A stretch of 64,000 bases of DNA from Anas platyrhynchos (taxonomy: Eukaryota; Chordata; Aves; Anseriformes; Anatidae). Both the position numbers and the translations under genes were made by a program. The stretch lies in the NCBI RefSeq assembly GCF_047663525.1, contig NC_092602.1, positions 7,685,501-7,749,500 on the forward strand, read 5' to 3'. The notes beneath the pieces are model-generated. The model saw nothing but the letters and a program-made list of their open reading frames with translations, ran no database searches and was not told where the DNA came from. Below, piece after piece: positions 1 to 13,000 of this stretch. How positions within the stretch are numbered: the first letter of the stretch is position 1; each line of letters begins with the position of its first letter.

Positions 1-865
1 AAGTGACTCAAGATTTCTCATCTGCTGATCATCTTGACTGTCAGAGCTTCACAGCCTTGGATTGCCAAAGCATTTCACAGCTTACATTCCCCCCGGCACA
101 CCATTCAGCTCTGATTTATGCCAACTCTCCCTTCTCCCTCTCCTTCAAGTGGCAGAGCCCACCTCTCAGCTCCCTGAGGATCCCCACCCCATTTTCCTCT
201 TCTCTCAAAAAGTGAAATAAGGTAACAAATCACCTGATGTACTGACACAGTCACCTGAGAAGCAAATACTGCATCACTACGAACATTTAAACCAAGACCT
301 GGTAGTTTTTAGAGGTACACCTCTGTTCAGCCAGGAGGCAAGAGGTGGGCGAAGGAGGTGCAGGATGGCACTCTGGGGCCTCCATCAGCCTAAAAAAAAA
401 CCTACAGAAAAGAACCCTAGGGAGAAACAAGCCCTAGTTGGTGTTTGCAGCTGCTACCACTATACAATAGCGGCTCATTTCTCATCTGAACATCAAACTT
501 CATTATCTTCCTGTCAATAATAAATCTTGAATTCCAGCAGCTGAACACGGGATGGGTAGGAACTCCCCTTTCCTAATCATTTTGGAGACTGTTTCTTCCT
601 AAGAGTTTATTCCTCATCGTTCCAGACTTAAATTTAACAAAATAAAACTGTAACTTAGACCCGATCCACCAGCAGTGGATCAAGAAGATTCTGATTTCAC
701 AGAAGACATGAAAGAGGTTAAAAGAAGTAAAATTTGAGCAGTCATTACGTTATCCCTGAATGCTTTTAACAGCTCTGGCAAGCAGCAGCAAAGCACCCAT
801 ACCGAAGACAAGAATAACCACCAGCAATCCCAAAGTGATTCCACACAAAGCAACACATCCCGCAC
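1..865 (-). other. GCN1: GCN1 intron 4 (partial, runs off the left edge)
   Basis: This is non-coding sequence downstream of GCN1 exon 4 on the minus strand. The expected next coding segment of GCN1 was not recognisable here, so it should lie outside the window. An open frame does continue through the exon 4 donor at about 750-865, with a hydrophobic stretch. It is not in the GCN1 frame, and the donor CAG/GTGCGG explains the end of the exon. I see no RNA gene or mobile element. Confidence 0.6.
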
Positions 866-3800
866 CTGGGAGCTCCGGCCCTGCCGCTGATCCCCGAGGA
901 CTGAAGTGACTGCAGGAGGTTCTTTGCTGTTGCGTCTGGCTGGGACTCTGCGAGCTGCTGAAGCGCCAGCTGCAGGGCTCTGCGGGATGCCGCATCGCTG
1001 GCGGGAAGGAAAAATGGATCTCTGTGAAGTTATAAACCCTGCCAACATTGCACGTATTACTACCTTGCGTCACGCAAAGGGCTCTGCTTCCTCATTTCAG
1101 CTAGTAGCTGCTTTATCCTTGCTGCTCTGAGAAGTGGAGGTTTCTGGCAGAAAGCTCCGTTCACTTCCTCAGCTGGCAGAAATTACGCTGAGGCCCTCCA
1201 GCAGGTTGCAAAAGAAAACACAAGTCCTGAGCAGCTCCTCTGCAACAGGGCACAGCTTAACCCCATCTGAAAGTGTCTAAAAGGCATCTTGCTCCGGCTT
1301 CACACTGCCAAACTGAACTGCAGGATGCAAGTTTTAAGTTCAAATAAAAGTGAAGCACAAGGTAAACACTGAAACTTCTTAATATCAAACCTAACTTGAG
1401 AGCCTAATCGCCAGATGTCATCTCTCCATTTCACACAAATCTATGGGACACCACACAGTAAGTTTCCCAGGTGCTCCAAGCCTGTTTAATTTCTAAATAA
1501 CCTCACTTTACTAAGAGATTAAAAAGTACAGCCTTTCTACATCAATTTACTCACCGGTATCGGTGCAGAGTAAGGCAGAAGAGTTTGCAAAGGCCTTTCA
1601 CTGCACCCTCTGGAAGATCTGTAACAGATTGGATTTCAGCATATTTCTTTGTAAGTCACTGGGGTCTTTAATGCACCCAAGCACCCTGAAACTAAAATCA
1701 GTGACCTGATCACAGCCCATACACACATACAGAAGTGTTTGCAAGGACCACATTCAGAATTCTCTCTTTTATGTGTACATTTTAAGTATTTTTTTAAATA
1801 ACAGCAAAATTGGAACGCATGCTATTCCAGCCACCTTCAGAGAATGAGAAGCATCAAAAAGACTTTTAAAAATTCATTTCATTTTATTAAGACTGTGTAA
1901 AGTCTTCTGGTTGTACTCTCTCTCTCTTTATATATATATATATTTATTTATAAATGTGTGTATACAAATACTCCATGAATCATTACAAAACCAAGAGAAG
2001 AGTCATAAAGAGAAACAGGTGACTGATACATTAATGAAAAACTAATAATTTACTGGAAAAAGCACACATGTAAGTAACTGGAGTAACCACAAGAGCCATG
2101 CTTGGAACTAGTGCTGTAGGAGAGCACATACTCCAAACGCAGCCACCCCACTACATCTAAAAACTACCCCACAAGTTTCATGTAGCCTTTTAAACCAAGC
2201 ACTTCAACGTTCTTCTCCACCCTGGTGATCGAAACCGTTTTTACCTTTCCCAGAAATGCACTTTCCCAGCTCGCTGAGGATCTCTCTCCGCTCCTTCACG
2301 CTGGCTGTAGTTACTTTTACTGCAAACCGCTTCAGCGTATCAGAAATCTAAAGGCACGGGCAGAGGAGAAAACATCAGGCTGGATTCGATGTCAACAGGA
2401 CATAAAACCAGGGCAAGCACGTCCTGTGCAGCTGCACAAACTTATTGGCCAAATGCGGTCATCTGTGGTCTTACTGAGTAGAAAAGGATCACTAAGTCTT
2501 ACAAGATGAGACTCAAAAGACTCCCTTCAGCTGCAGGATGACCAGTTTCTGTTCTGTGACTGTGGCACTCTCTGAGATACATTTACCCTTCCAAAAGGAG
2601 CACAGACTGAAAGGTAAAATCAACGCCATAGAGCACGGGGCCTTTACAAGCCAGAAACCCAGCACTTCAGGAACGCAGAGGAACTTTTCGGGGGGTGTTA
2701 TCTCCTAAAGCCACCCGCCAACTGCAGACAGTCTAGCACAGAGCCTACCCTCACTTCCTGAACACCGATCCCTGGTTTCGGGCTGTCACAGGTTATCACT
2801 GCTGCTGGAAATTACTTGCATGGGTAGGGGAAAAGAACGATCAGCTTGCCTTTGTTCTCATCCAGAACTGGCACCCACAGCTCGGGGGTGCTGTATATTG
2901 GACTCAGCAGGTCACAAAGTGTATGCCTCGCCGTATAACTCCCTCCGTGTGCTCTCATTTGCACCCAAGGTAAACAAAAACCCCAGCTCACGCAACAAAA
3001 CGTGTGTTTGTCACGCCTGTGCTGCTGTGTCTGTTATGTGCCTGAACCCACAGGCTTACAGGGCCTGAAAACCACCAAGTTTACTTCCTGTAAATAGTTT
3101 GTGTCAGTTTTCAAGGGGTACAGAGATAGTGAGATAAACTTTATTTTTTTCAGCAGCGCGTGTTCTCAGTGACCTGCTCCTTTAGAAACCACTCCAGTGA
3201 ACTTCCCGGTTTCAAAAGTGTACAAAAGGCTCTGTGTAGCCTCAACAGGGCTCAGGCAGGATTACACCCAGGTGTCTGTATTTACATAAACCAAAAGAAC
3301 GAGGCTACAAGAAAGGCCTTTGAAATTCACTTCTTACACCAAGCACCTTTGTAAGTTAATAACAAGGATATCTTTAGGAAGGGCGGCAAATAAACATGTC
3401 TTCAGAAACTGGTTAAAACCACTCCCCTCTTAAAGAAAAACTCTACCAGTTTTTCCACAACAGGTCTTTTTGGAACGACAGAAACCCAAGAGTTTGGGAA
3501 GTGGAAGCTGCCTCCGTTCTTCTGAAGAGCTGCTTTCAGGGAAGTTTCTTTGCTGGCACAGAGGCAGGGAATCCCTCGGGGAAGAGCTGCCTGGGATTTG
3601 GAGACGGTGTCCGTGACCCAAGCACCTCCTCCCCTGGGCTCTCCCCGTGCCTCCAGCCCACGGCTGCCGGTCACTGCAGCACCGGAGACGCCTCGTTAAC
3701 ACCTCCCCACCCCTGCCTCCACCGCACGCAGGCTCAGGGCGAGCCGCACTCCCTCACGCCGCTGAGCCCCCGGCGAGGAGACACGGACAGGACAAACCTG

Positions 3801-4147
3801 CTGGAGCCACCCCTGCACCGCCCGGACCCACAACCCCGGCGGAGCTCCCGGGCTGCCGGGCACGGAGCGCGGCTCCCCGAGGGCTCCCCGAGCCCCCCCC
3901 CCCGGGCTGTCCCGGGCCTCCCGCGGGCCCCGGGCCGGCTCCTCAGTGTCAGGGGGGCCCGGCCCCCAGCGCCACAGCCCCCGGGCCTCACCGCCCGGCC
4001 CCGCTCCGAGGCCCGGCGTGGGCTCGGGGCTCAGCCCCGGCGTCCCCCAGCGGGAAGGGCCCGGGGGAGCGGCGCGGAGCCGCCCGGGGCCGGGCCGGTG
4101 GCAGCGGGGCGGGCGCGGCCCGCACTCACCTGCGTGTCGGCCGCCAT
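866..4147 (-). CDS. GCN1: GCN1, activator of eIF2-alpha kinase GCN2 (first four coding exons, partial)
   Basis: GCN1 is a very large ribosome-associated HEAT-repeat protein. It senses stalled or collided ribosomes and is needed for GCN2 activation in amino-acid starvation. Four minus-strand coding exons are seen: 4130-4147 (MAADTQ), 2245-2347 (starts ISDTLKRFAVKV), 1555-1618 (starts DLPEGAVKGLCKLF) and 866-997 (starts DAASRRALQLALQQ, reaches SLQSSGISGRAGAP). They join in phase (0, 1, 2) and give about 105 residues, closely matching the human N-terminus as I remember it. All introns have GT-AG ends. The start sits in a strong context (GCGCCATGG). The rest of the roughly 2670-residue protein lies beyond the left edge. 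Identification is secure; exact exon ends were read by eye. Confidence 0.93.
1619..2244 (-). other. GCN1: GCN1 intron 2 with a short TC/TA microsatellite
   Basis: This intron holds a (TC)n-(TA)n simple repeat at about 1917-1945 and AT-rich sequence around it. The donor is AAAG/GTAAAA and the acceptor is GTTACAG. No other feature was seen. Intron 3 (998-1554) likewise shows nothing notable. Confidence 0.6.
2348..4129 (-). other. GCN1: GCN1 intron 1
   Basis: This intron separates the 18-nt first coding exon from exon 2, with donor CAG/GTGAGTG near 4129 and acceptor CCTTTAG near 2348. The promoter-proximal part (about 3600-4129) is very GC-rich and open in several frames on both strands, as expected of a CpG island. 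I see no separate gene in it. Confidence 0.75.
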
Positions 4148-4161
4148 GGCGCCGCTGTGCC

Positions 4162-4184
4162 CCGGAAGGAGACGGCACTTCCGG
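4162..4184 (-). promoter_or_regulatory. GCN1: GCN1 promoter-proximal inverted ETS-type sites
   Basis: Two ETS-type motifs lie head to head just upstream of the GCN1 start codon: CCGGAAGG on the plus strand at 4162-4169 and CCGGAAGT on the minus strand at 4177-4184. Paired ETS sites near the start are common in TATA-less housekeeping CpG promoters. I infer that the GCN1 transcription start lies close to here. No TATA box is seen. Confidence 0.5.
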
Positions 4185-4247
4185 GGCGGCCGGCGCACGC
4201 GCTGTGAGGCGGGGGGGGGGCGTTGCCATGGGGACGGCGCTGCGAGG

Positions 4248-4440
4248 CGAGCCGAACGCAGCCGAGTGGAGCCGAACGCCGTCGGGTCGGGCCGAAGGGA
4301 ACCGAAGGGAGCCGAACTCAGCCGAAAGGATCCGAACGCAGCCGAAGGGACCCGAACGCCGCCGAATCGAACCGAACCCACCCGAACCCCGCCGCCGAAC
4401 GGCTCCGAACCTCCCCGAGCCCACCCGAAGGGCTCCGAAC
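4248..4440. repeat. 10-bp tandem repeat array (xCCGAAnnnn) between RPLP0 and GCN1
   Basis: About 19 degenerate units of exactly 10 bp are built around CCGAA (TTCGG on the minus strand). They are in strict register from 4251 to about 4390, then continue with the same period after a 4-base shift. Ten bases is not a multiple of three and no stop codons occur, so several frames are open on both strands. The long open frames over 3500-5000 are by-products of this and of the GC content. The array fills the space between the RPLP0 poly(A) signal and the GCN1 promoter. Confidence 0.85.
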
Positions 4441-4501
4441 CCCCCCCATGCCCCCCCCCCCCCGCAGGCAGCAGCAGAGGCGCAGGCAGGGTCCAAGAGC
4501 C

Positions 4502-4507
4502 TTTATT
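4502..4507 (-). terminator. RPLP0: RPLP0 polyadenylation signal AATAAA
   Basis: AATAAA on the minus strand lies 17 nt past the RPLP0 stop codon (4524-4526). This implies a very short 3' UTR, as usual for ribosomal protein mRNAs. Cleavage is expected around 4480-4490, about 300 bp before the GCN1 start region. Confidence 0.85.
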
Positions 4508-4523
4508 GAGCCCCACCACGCCG

Positions 4524-7260
<2,737 letters not shown>

Positions 7261-7502
7261 CGCGGCGGTGCTCCAAGGATCGCCCGGCGGGTTTAAAGAC
7301 GAGCTGAGGCCTGCGGGAGACGGGCGTGGGTGAGGCGGCTCCGCTCAGCGCCCTCCCCGCCACCAGATCCCGATCCCGGATCCCCGATCCCCGTCCCCGC
7401 GGCCCTCAGGGACCCTAACGACCCCCTCAGGCCCCTCTAGGCCCTCCCCGAACCCCCTCAGGGCTCCCCGGGCCCCCCCCGCCCCCCTCTCCCCGCTCCT
7501 AC

Positions 7503-7557
7503 CTCCACGAGGGCTCCGGGAAAGAAAGGCCGGAGGGCGGGCCCGCCTCCTTTTATA
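7503..7557 (-). promoter_or_regulatory. RPLP0: RPLP0 core promoter, TATA box and 5' TOP leader exon
   Basis: TATAAAA (minus strand, 7551-7557) lies about 28 nt upstream of a pyrimidine run CCTTTCTTTCCC beginning at about 7529. This is the layout of a ribosomal-protein promoter with a 5' terminal oligopyrimidine start, which makes translation mTOR-sensitive through LARP1. The non-coding exon 1 would be about 7503-7529 and ends at GAG/GTAGGA. The 5' UTR resumes at about 7310, after acceptor CCCGCAG, and leads to the ATG at 7258-7260. Exact start inferred. Confidence 0.75.
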
Positions 7558-7691
7558 CCGCAGCTCGCGTCCAATCGCGGCGAGCCACGGGCGGACTCCG
7601 CCTCACCCCATTGGTCGGCCGCCAGTCACGGCGGAGCGGCCGCTCCGGTTGGGCGGCGCGCCTGTCACTCACAGGGGCGGCGGGGCGAGCG

Positions 7692-7708
7692 GGCGCCCCC
7701 TGGTGGCC
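7692..7708 (-). promoter_or_regulatory. CTCF-like site
   Basis: The minus strand reads GCCACCAGGGGGCGCCC, a very close match to the CTCF core as I know it. It lies about 160 bp upstream of the RPLP0 start and before the PXN 3' end, where a boundary between two same-strand genes would be plausible. Occupancy is inference. Confidence 0.5.
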
Positions 7709-7730
7709 GGAGGAGAAGCCGGCGGGGAAG

Positions 7731-7880
7731 CCACGCCCACTGAGAGCAAGCCACGCCCACACCGTAACCGCGCAGCGCGGGAATACCTCGGGTGGCCCCA
7801 CCCCCTGTTGAGGCCACGCCCCCTTCTTGAAACCACGCCCCTCTGTCTGAAGCCACGCCCCCAGCCGAGACCACGCCCCC
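7731..7880. repeat. CCACGCCC array upstream of RPLP0 (GC/CACCC-box-like)
   Basis: Six copies of CCACGCC(C) start at 7731, 7751, 7814, 7833, 7853 and 7871. Spacing is 18-20 bp within two clusters, about two helical turns. On the minus strand these read GGGCGTGG, the type of motif bound by SP/KLF or EGR zinc-finger proteins. They lie 200-350 bp upstream of the RPLP0 start. The array may be a decayed minisatellite, a regulatory cluster, or both. Confidence 0.6.
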
Positions 7881-8164
7881 TCCTGCAGCTGCCCCCAGCG
7901 CCCCAGTGCCCGGCCGGGCCGAGGGCAGCGCCTGCACCCCCCAGCCCCAGCCCTGTCCCTTCCTCCCCCCCAGGGTGCGGGCAGGAGGCTGGGGAAGAGA
8001 AGCCGGGGCTCCCGGCGCCCCCACCCCGCAGCAGCTGACCCCACAGCTCCCTCCGAGCTCCCAGAGGGGAGGTGACCCCCAGGCAGCAGGGCACAGCTGA
8101 TAGGGACACCCAAACCACGCCATTAGGTGGCACAGCCACTTGCAGCCCACCCACCGGTGTGAAT

Positions 8165-8605
8165 TTAAAATAAAGAATAAATAATAAAAAAAGAAAAAAG
8201 GAAAAGGGAAATTAAAAAAAAAAAAAAAAGGAAAAGGGGAAAAAAAAGGGAAAGAAAAAAAAGAAAAAGGGAAAAGAAAAAGAAAAAAAAAAGTGAAAAG
8301 GGAAAAGAGAAAAAAAGGAAAAGGGAAAGAAAAAAAAGAAGGGAAAAGAAAAGAAAAAGTGAAAAGGGAAAAAAAAAGGAAAAAGAAAAAAAGGAAAAGG
8401 GAAAAGAAAAGGGAATGAAGAAAAAAGGAAAAGGGAAAGAAAAAAAAGAAAAAAGGAAAAGAAAAGAAAAAAAGGAAAGGGAAAGAAAGAACATAAAATA
8501 AAAATTAAAAAAATAAAATAAAAATTAAAAATAAAATAAAAAATAAAATAAAAATAAAAAATTAAAAATAAACAATAAAATGAAAATAAAAATAAAAAAT
8601 AAAAT
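8165..8605. repeat. Purine-only tract (GAAAAGGG-type) grading into AAAATAAA repeats
   Basis: About 330 bp of almost uninterrupted A/G on the plus strand, mainly variants of GAAAAGGGAAAAG, is followed by about 110 bp of (A)n-T repeats. The open frame on the opposite strand is a Phe/Ser/Leu low-complexity artefact. It sits between the PXN 3' end and the RPLP0 promoter. Confidence 0.9.
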
Positions 8606-10016
8606 GGAAGTGGTGGTCCCTGTCCCTGGCCGCAGCCCCTCGCGCCCCCCGCAGAAAGAAGCAGGCGAGGGCCGGTGGGTTTAACACAGCGTCGAGGTTA
8701 CAAAGGCAGGGGCAGCCCCGCGGGCACGCTGCCCGGCACAGCACAGCTCGAGATATAAAAGGCGCTTTCTTAAAATCACTTCAAAACCAATTTCGGTATA
8801 AGAGGATTAAAAGCAAATTAGATATGAATTCAAAATCAGTGTAGAAATCTTATCAAAGGCAGGATACAGTATTCATTTCGATAGTAAAACCAAGTGTGCC
8901 TCACACCCCCGCCCCCGGGGACTGGTTATGCCGGTAACAGTCAGTACAAAAGGTTATTGCTCTAGCATCTCTCCGTGGAACACGTTTAACAGGAGCGCAG
9001 AAAGGAAATACCGAGGGCTGACAGGTCTCGTTAGCAAAGAGAGGAAGGAGAAAGCATATAAAGGGTGGGTATTTTTTTTTTTTCCCTGGCTTCTTAAACC
9101 CCTCCGCTTCTCCCCGACCTTGTGAGGAGGGTGGGTGGGAGAGCTTCGGGCTGGATAATGCAGGCACACCACAGGCACTCGTGGTGAAGGCTGGCCCTGA
9201 CCTCCCTGCTCCTACAGAAGGGCCGATGCTGCCCTGCTGCCTCTCCTGGGAGCAGCAGGTGAGGGGACTGGGTGCTGAGGGAGGTGCCTGGCCCCGCACG
9301 TCCCCCTAGGGGCACGCAGCAGCACACGGAGGGATGGCCGAGGCTTGGAGAGGGCAGGGAATAACAAACTAGGGGAAAAGAAAAAAAAAAAAAACAAAAA
9401 ACACAGTAATACCTTGATTCCTCTTCAAACAAACAACAAAAAAAAAGTGGTATCAACTCCTTACAGTGTAATGGAACTGGAGAGACCCTTGCAGGGTCCT
9501 GGCTGCCTGTGCTGAGGCTCCCAGTAAGCCAGGGGTGCCCACGGCCCCAGGGAGCGGAGGCAGGGTGGTGCTGAGCTCGTGGGGTGCCCTCGCTGTGCCA
9601 CCGCTCGGGAGCCTCAGAGAGGTGTCAGGACAGAGGGCTGTGATGTCTGCCAGCGTCAGGGTGTGCTCAGAGCGCTGACACAGGCTGAAATGTACTGGCT
9701 AAGGCTCCTGCTGCCAGGAGGGGGCTGAGAAGCTCCCTGGTGGAGCCCTCGGGCTAAGCTCAGCTGTCGGTCACACCCAGCTGCACACAAGAGCCAGGGG
9801 ACTCGCCTCTCTCTGCTGAGACGCAGCAAGGGCATTTCCAGTTTAATGGTCCGTCTCTGGAGCTGCTGCCTCGAGGCAGCAGCAGCAAGCACTACCCCCC
9901 ACCCCCCACCCGCCCTCTCCCCTGCCTGGGAAGGTTTCGAAATCACAGTAATGTTCAGAGAGACAGAACTGCCCGGGGGGAGGCAGAAAGATGCTTAGCT
10001 CCCAGCTAGGACGCCT
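8606..10016 (-). other. PXN: PXN 3' UTR and downstream region (3' end uncertain)
   Basis: This region follows the PXN stop codon on the minus strand. The nearest poly(A)-like hexamer is ATTAAA at 9842-9847, only about 170 nt past the stop. Vertebrate paxillin 3' UTRs are usually longer, so the true end may lie nearer 8700-9400. No canonical AATAAA was found. A/T homopolymers occur at about 9070-9082 and 9380-9395. No other gene was seen. Confidence 0.45.
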
Positions 10017-13000
10017 CTAACAGAAGAGTTTGAGAAAGCAGTTCTGACAGTAGGGCTTGTCGTTCTGTTCTTTGAAGGTTCCTTTGTTGAGCTGCTTGAG
10101 GCAGAAGGCACAGACAAAGTGTTCGGGATGAAATTTCTTGCCCATAGCAGTGATGCAGCGTCCTGTGATGGGCTTCTGGCACCCAGAGCACAGCGAGCCG
10201 CGACGCTCGTGGTAATGCACCTCGCAGTAGGGCTGCCCGTCATGCTCGAAGAAGCTGCCGTTGATGAATGGGGTGAAACATTCCTGCAGGGGGAGAAAGC
10301 ACAAGGGGACAGACTCAGTAACAAGCCAGGGATGTGGGAGGCTCCACAAATCTCCTCCACTCCATGGCACGAGCTTTCAACATCATCCTGCTGTCCACAG
10401 AGCCGAAGTCTGCCCATCAAGAAGAGTTTCCAAGGATAGACAGAGCCAGAAGCAAGGGAAACAACCACGGTCCTTTCCAGCTGGCTTGTCTCACACAAAG
10501 AAAATAGGAGTTACCAGATGCGTTCAGCCAGGACGAAGGAGAGCACTGCTCCTTCTCTCAAGGCAGGAAACGCTGCAGAGCACCTTCCCCTTTTTCTCCT
10601 AATCTCACTGCGGCTTCCCCACAATAGGAGGCGGAAGGCAGGGACCAACAAAGGCTTTAATACAGCAAAACCTGATGAACCTGGCACTAGGTCCAGCTGG
10701 GAAAATGAGGCACAGTTCCTATTTACAAGTGCTCTCTGGAATGGCTGGTGTTACAGAGGTATGCTTTGTGTAGGATGGGGATTCCACCTGAAATACCTCC
10801 ACCAGGCATTGGTGCATCCCTACTGGGAGAAACCCCTGGCTCTTTTAGTGCTAATGATTTTGCACAGATGAGGACACGCCAGCCCTGTGCCTGTTGGAGC
10901 CCAGCACTCGTCATCGCCCTCAGTACCAGGCAGCAGAGAACATGACAGCACAACCTGCAGCAGAAGCCCCCGTCCTCCCTGCCAGGCTGGGGAGATTCCC
11001 CTCCTCGTGCAAGCGGTGAACTGAGGCGATGGCCTGGGGGTGAGCTGAGGATCCTGTCCATGGCAGCAGGAAGGCCCACGGAAGCCAGATCTCCATAACC
11101 CTGGTGCTGCTCAGCCCAGGCACCTTCCTCTTCCCCTGGGAGATCACAGGGTCACACGCAGCCAGACCTGTGTGCACACAGCATCCAGCACGCAGGGCCA
11201 CCGGTGGCTCAACGCTCCATGCTGGGTCACAATCACACCCGCAACCCGCGATTCTGCTGCTGAATCTGGTTTCTTTCCCTTTCTTCCCCACTCTAGGAAA
11301 GCCTGGCTTATGTTTGCTCATCTCTTGGGGCCTGTAAGAGTTAATACTCGTGAGGCACTTTGAAAGAGCGCCAAGCATTTAATCTGCAGTATTCCTGCTT
11401 ATTATGCCTGCTGCATGGAGCCTGCCACTACTTCACTGCTTTGCCTGAACAAGGTCAGTCTCATTAGTTTACGTTGTCAGATGGAGCATGGGAGGAAGAG
11501 CCTCAAAATCTGATTGCTGAGGCAAGTGCTTAGAGAGAAGCTTAGCTTATAATTGTTTAAAGGCCACAGCAAATGTCTCTGTTTATCTGTGAGCTGCTGC
11601 AGAAGCCTGTAACTGCAGCTGGGAACAGAAAGAGCAAAGCAGCCAGAAAGTTTCACGTAAACCAGGAGAGGAACAAGAAGGTGCTTGGTGCTGACGTGTT
11701 TTTATCTGTCTGTACTTCAAGACCCCACAGACGCCTTTGTCTTGATAAGGGACCAGAGGCCTGCAGGGTGGAAAGGACAGGGGTCGTACAGCAGCCCTGT
11801 AGGACCTTGGGTTTCTTACCCGACAGACAAAACATTCAGGGTGCCACAGGGTGTTCAAGGCAGAAATGTAGTTTTCCAGGATGGCCCGGGCACAGCCTCC
11901 ACACTTGGGAGCAAACATGTCGAAGTAGTCCTTGCGGCAGTAGGCTTTGCCGTCCTTCTCATGAAATCCTGCCAAAGGAGAACAAAGAGCATCAGCTCCT
12001 GACCTTCACCTATGGCCAGCCAAGCTCTGGAGAAACCAGTGCGGGTAGGATCATCCTTCCCGTCCCCTCACACGCAGCAGGCAGCTGTTCCTCATTCTGC
12101 TGCCCTTCCTGTCCCATGCGCACACATGCACATGCATATTTTTCCTCTCCAGAGACTGAGAGAGAGAAAAAAAAAATCCTGGTGGTATCCTTTCTGCATA
12201 AACAGCTATTTCCCTTGGAACTTCTGCCTTCAGCAGTTCCCGTCATCTCTCCGGCTGGCCCCCACCAGCAGCTCTGCCTTACACACTTATCTGCAGTTCA
12301 GGGAGGAGATTGTTTTCCCCTTGTATGAACCAGTAATACCTTCAGGTCCAAAGAAAGCTCCACACTGGGCACAGAAGAAGTGTTCAGGGTGCCATGTTCT
12401 GTCCAAAGCCGTCACCACTTTCTGTTCAGAAGAAGCAAAGCACAATCACGTTAATCATGGGTTCAGCCTGGAGGTGAACAAGGGGGCACTGGGTGGAAGA
12501 ACACTTTAATGTTGGTGCTGACAACTGCGTGCATTAAAATAGACCGGCCTTCAGAGAGCTGAGTCACTTCTCCTGCCTCTGGCTCATTCAGGCTTTCCCC
12601 ACAGCACACTTTTACCCTAAAAGGATCTTACACACGGCTTCCTCCCTTACACAGGGCCCCGTCCAGCTCTCAGGGCTAGCGCACTGGTGCCTCTTACTAC
12701 AGGCTACCAACAGGCAGGAGCTGGGGAATTGTTACCACAATGACAGAGCCACGCTCTGAGGGATTACAGCTCAGTGAAGGTAAGAGGGACTAACCCATCT
12801 CATTAATTAAGTTCATTAAGAACTGGACAGGGTCAAGTTGTTTCCCTTTCAGAGCCAGTGCAAAGGAAAAATAGAAGTCACCAAACAAAATCTTTCACCC
12901 CGGACACATGGATGGAGTTTTTAAACACTGAGGTCTGCAGCACCTCGTGTCACGGCTTGTACCCCCCCCAAACTCACATCGAGGATGGGCCCGTTGCAGT

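Noticed and set aside
750-865. Hydrophobic open frame past GCN1 exon 4 resembling a membrane segment
   Set aside because: It is out of the GCN1 frame and starts at a good donor (CAG/GTGCGG). The likeness to the following GCN1 residues is superficial.
7553-8154. Several 130-190 aa frames over the RPLP0 upstream region
   Set aside because: They arise from the CACGCCC array and GC content; no conserved protein or start context.
8165-8494. 109-aa Phe/Ser-rich hydrophobic open frame on the minus strand
   Set aside because: Translation of a purine/pyrimidine simple repeat; low complexity and no family signal.
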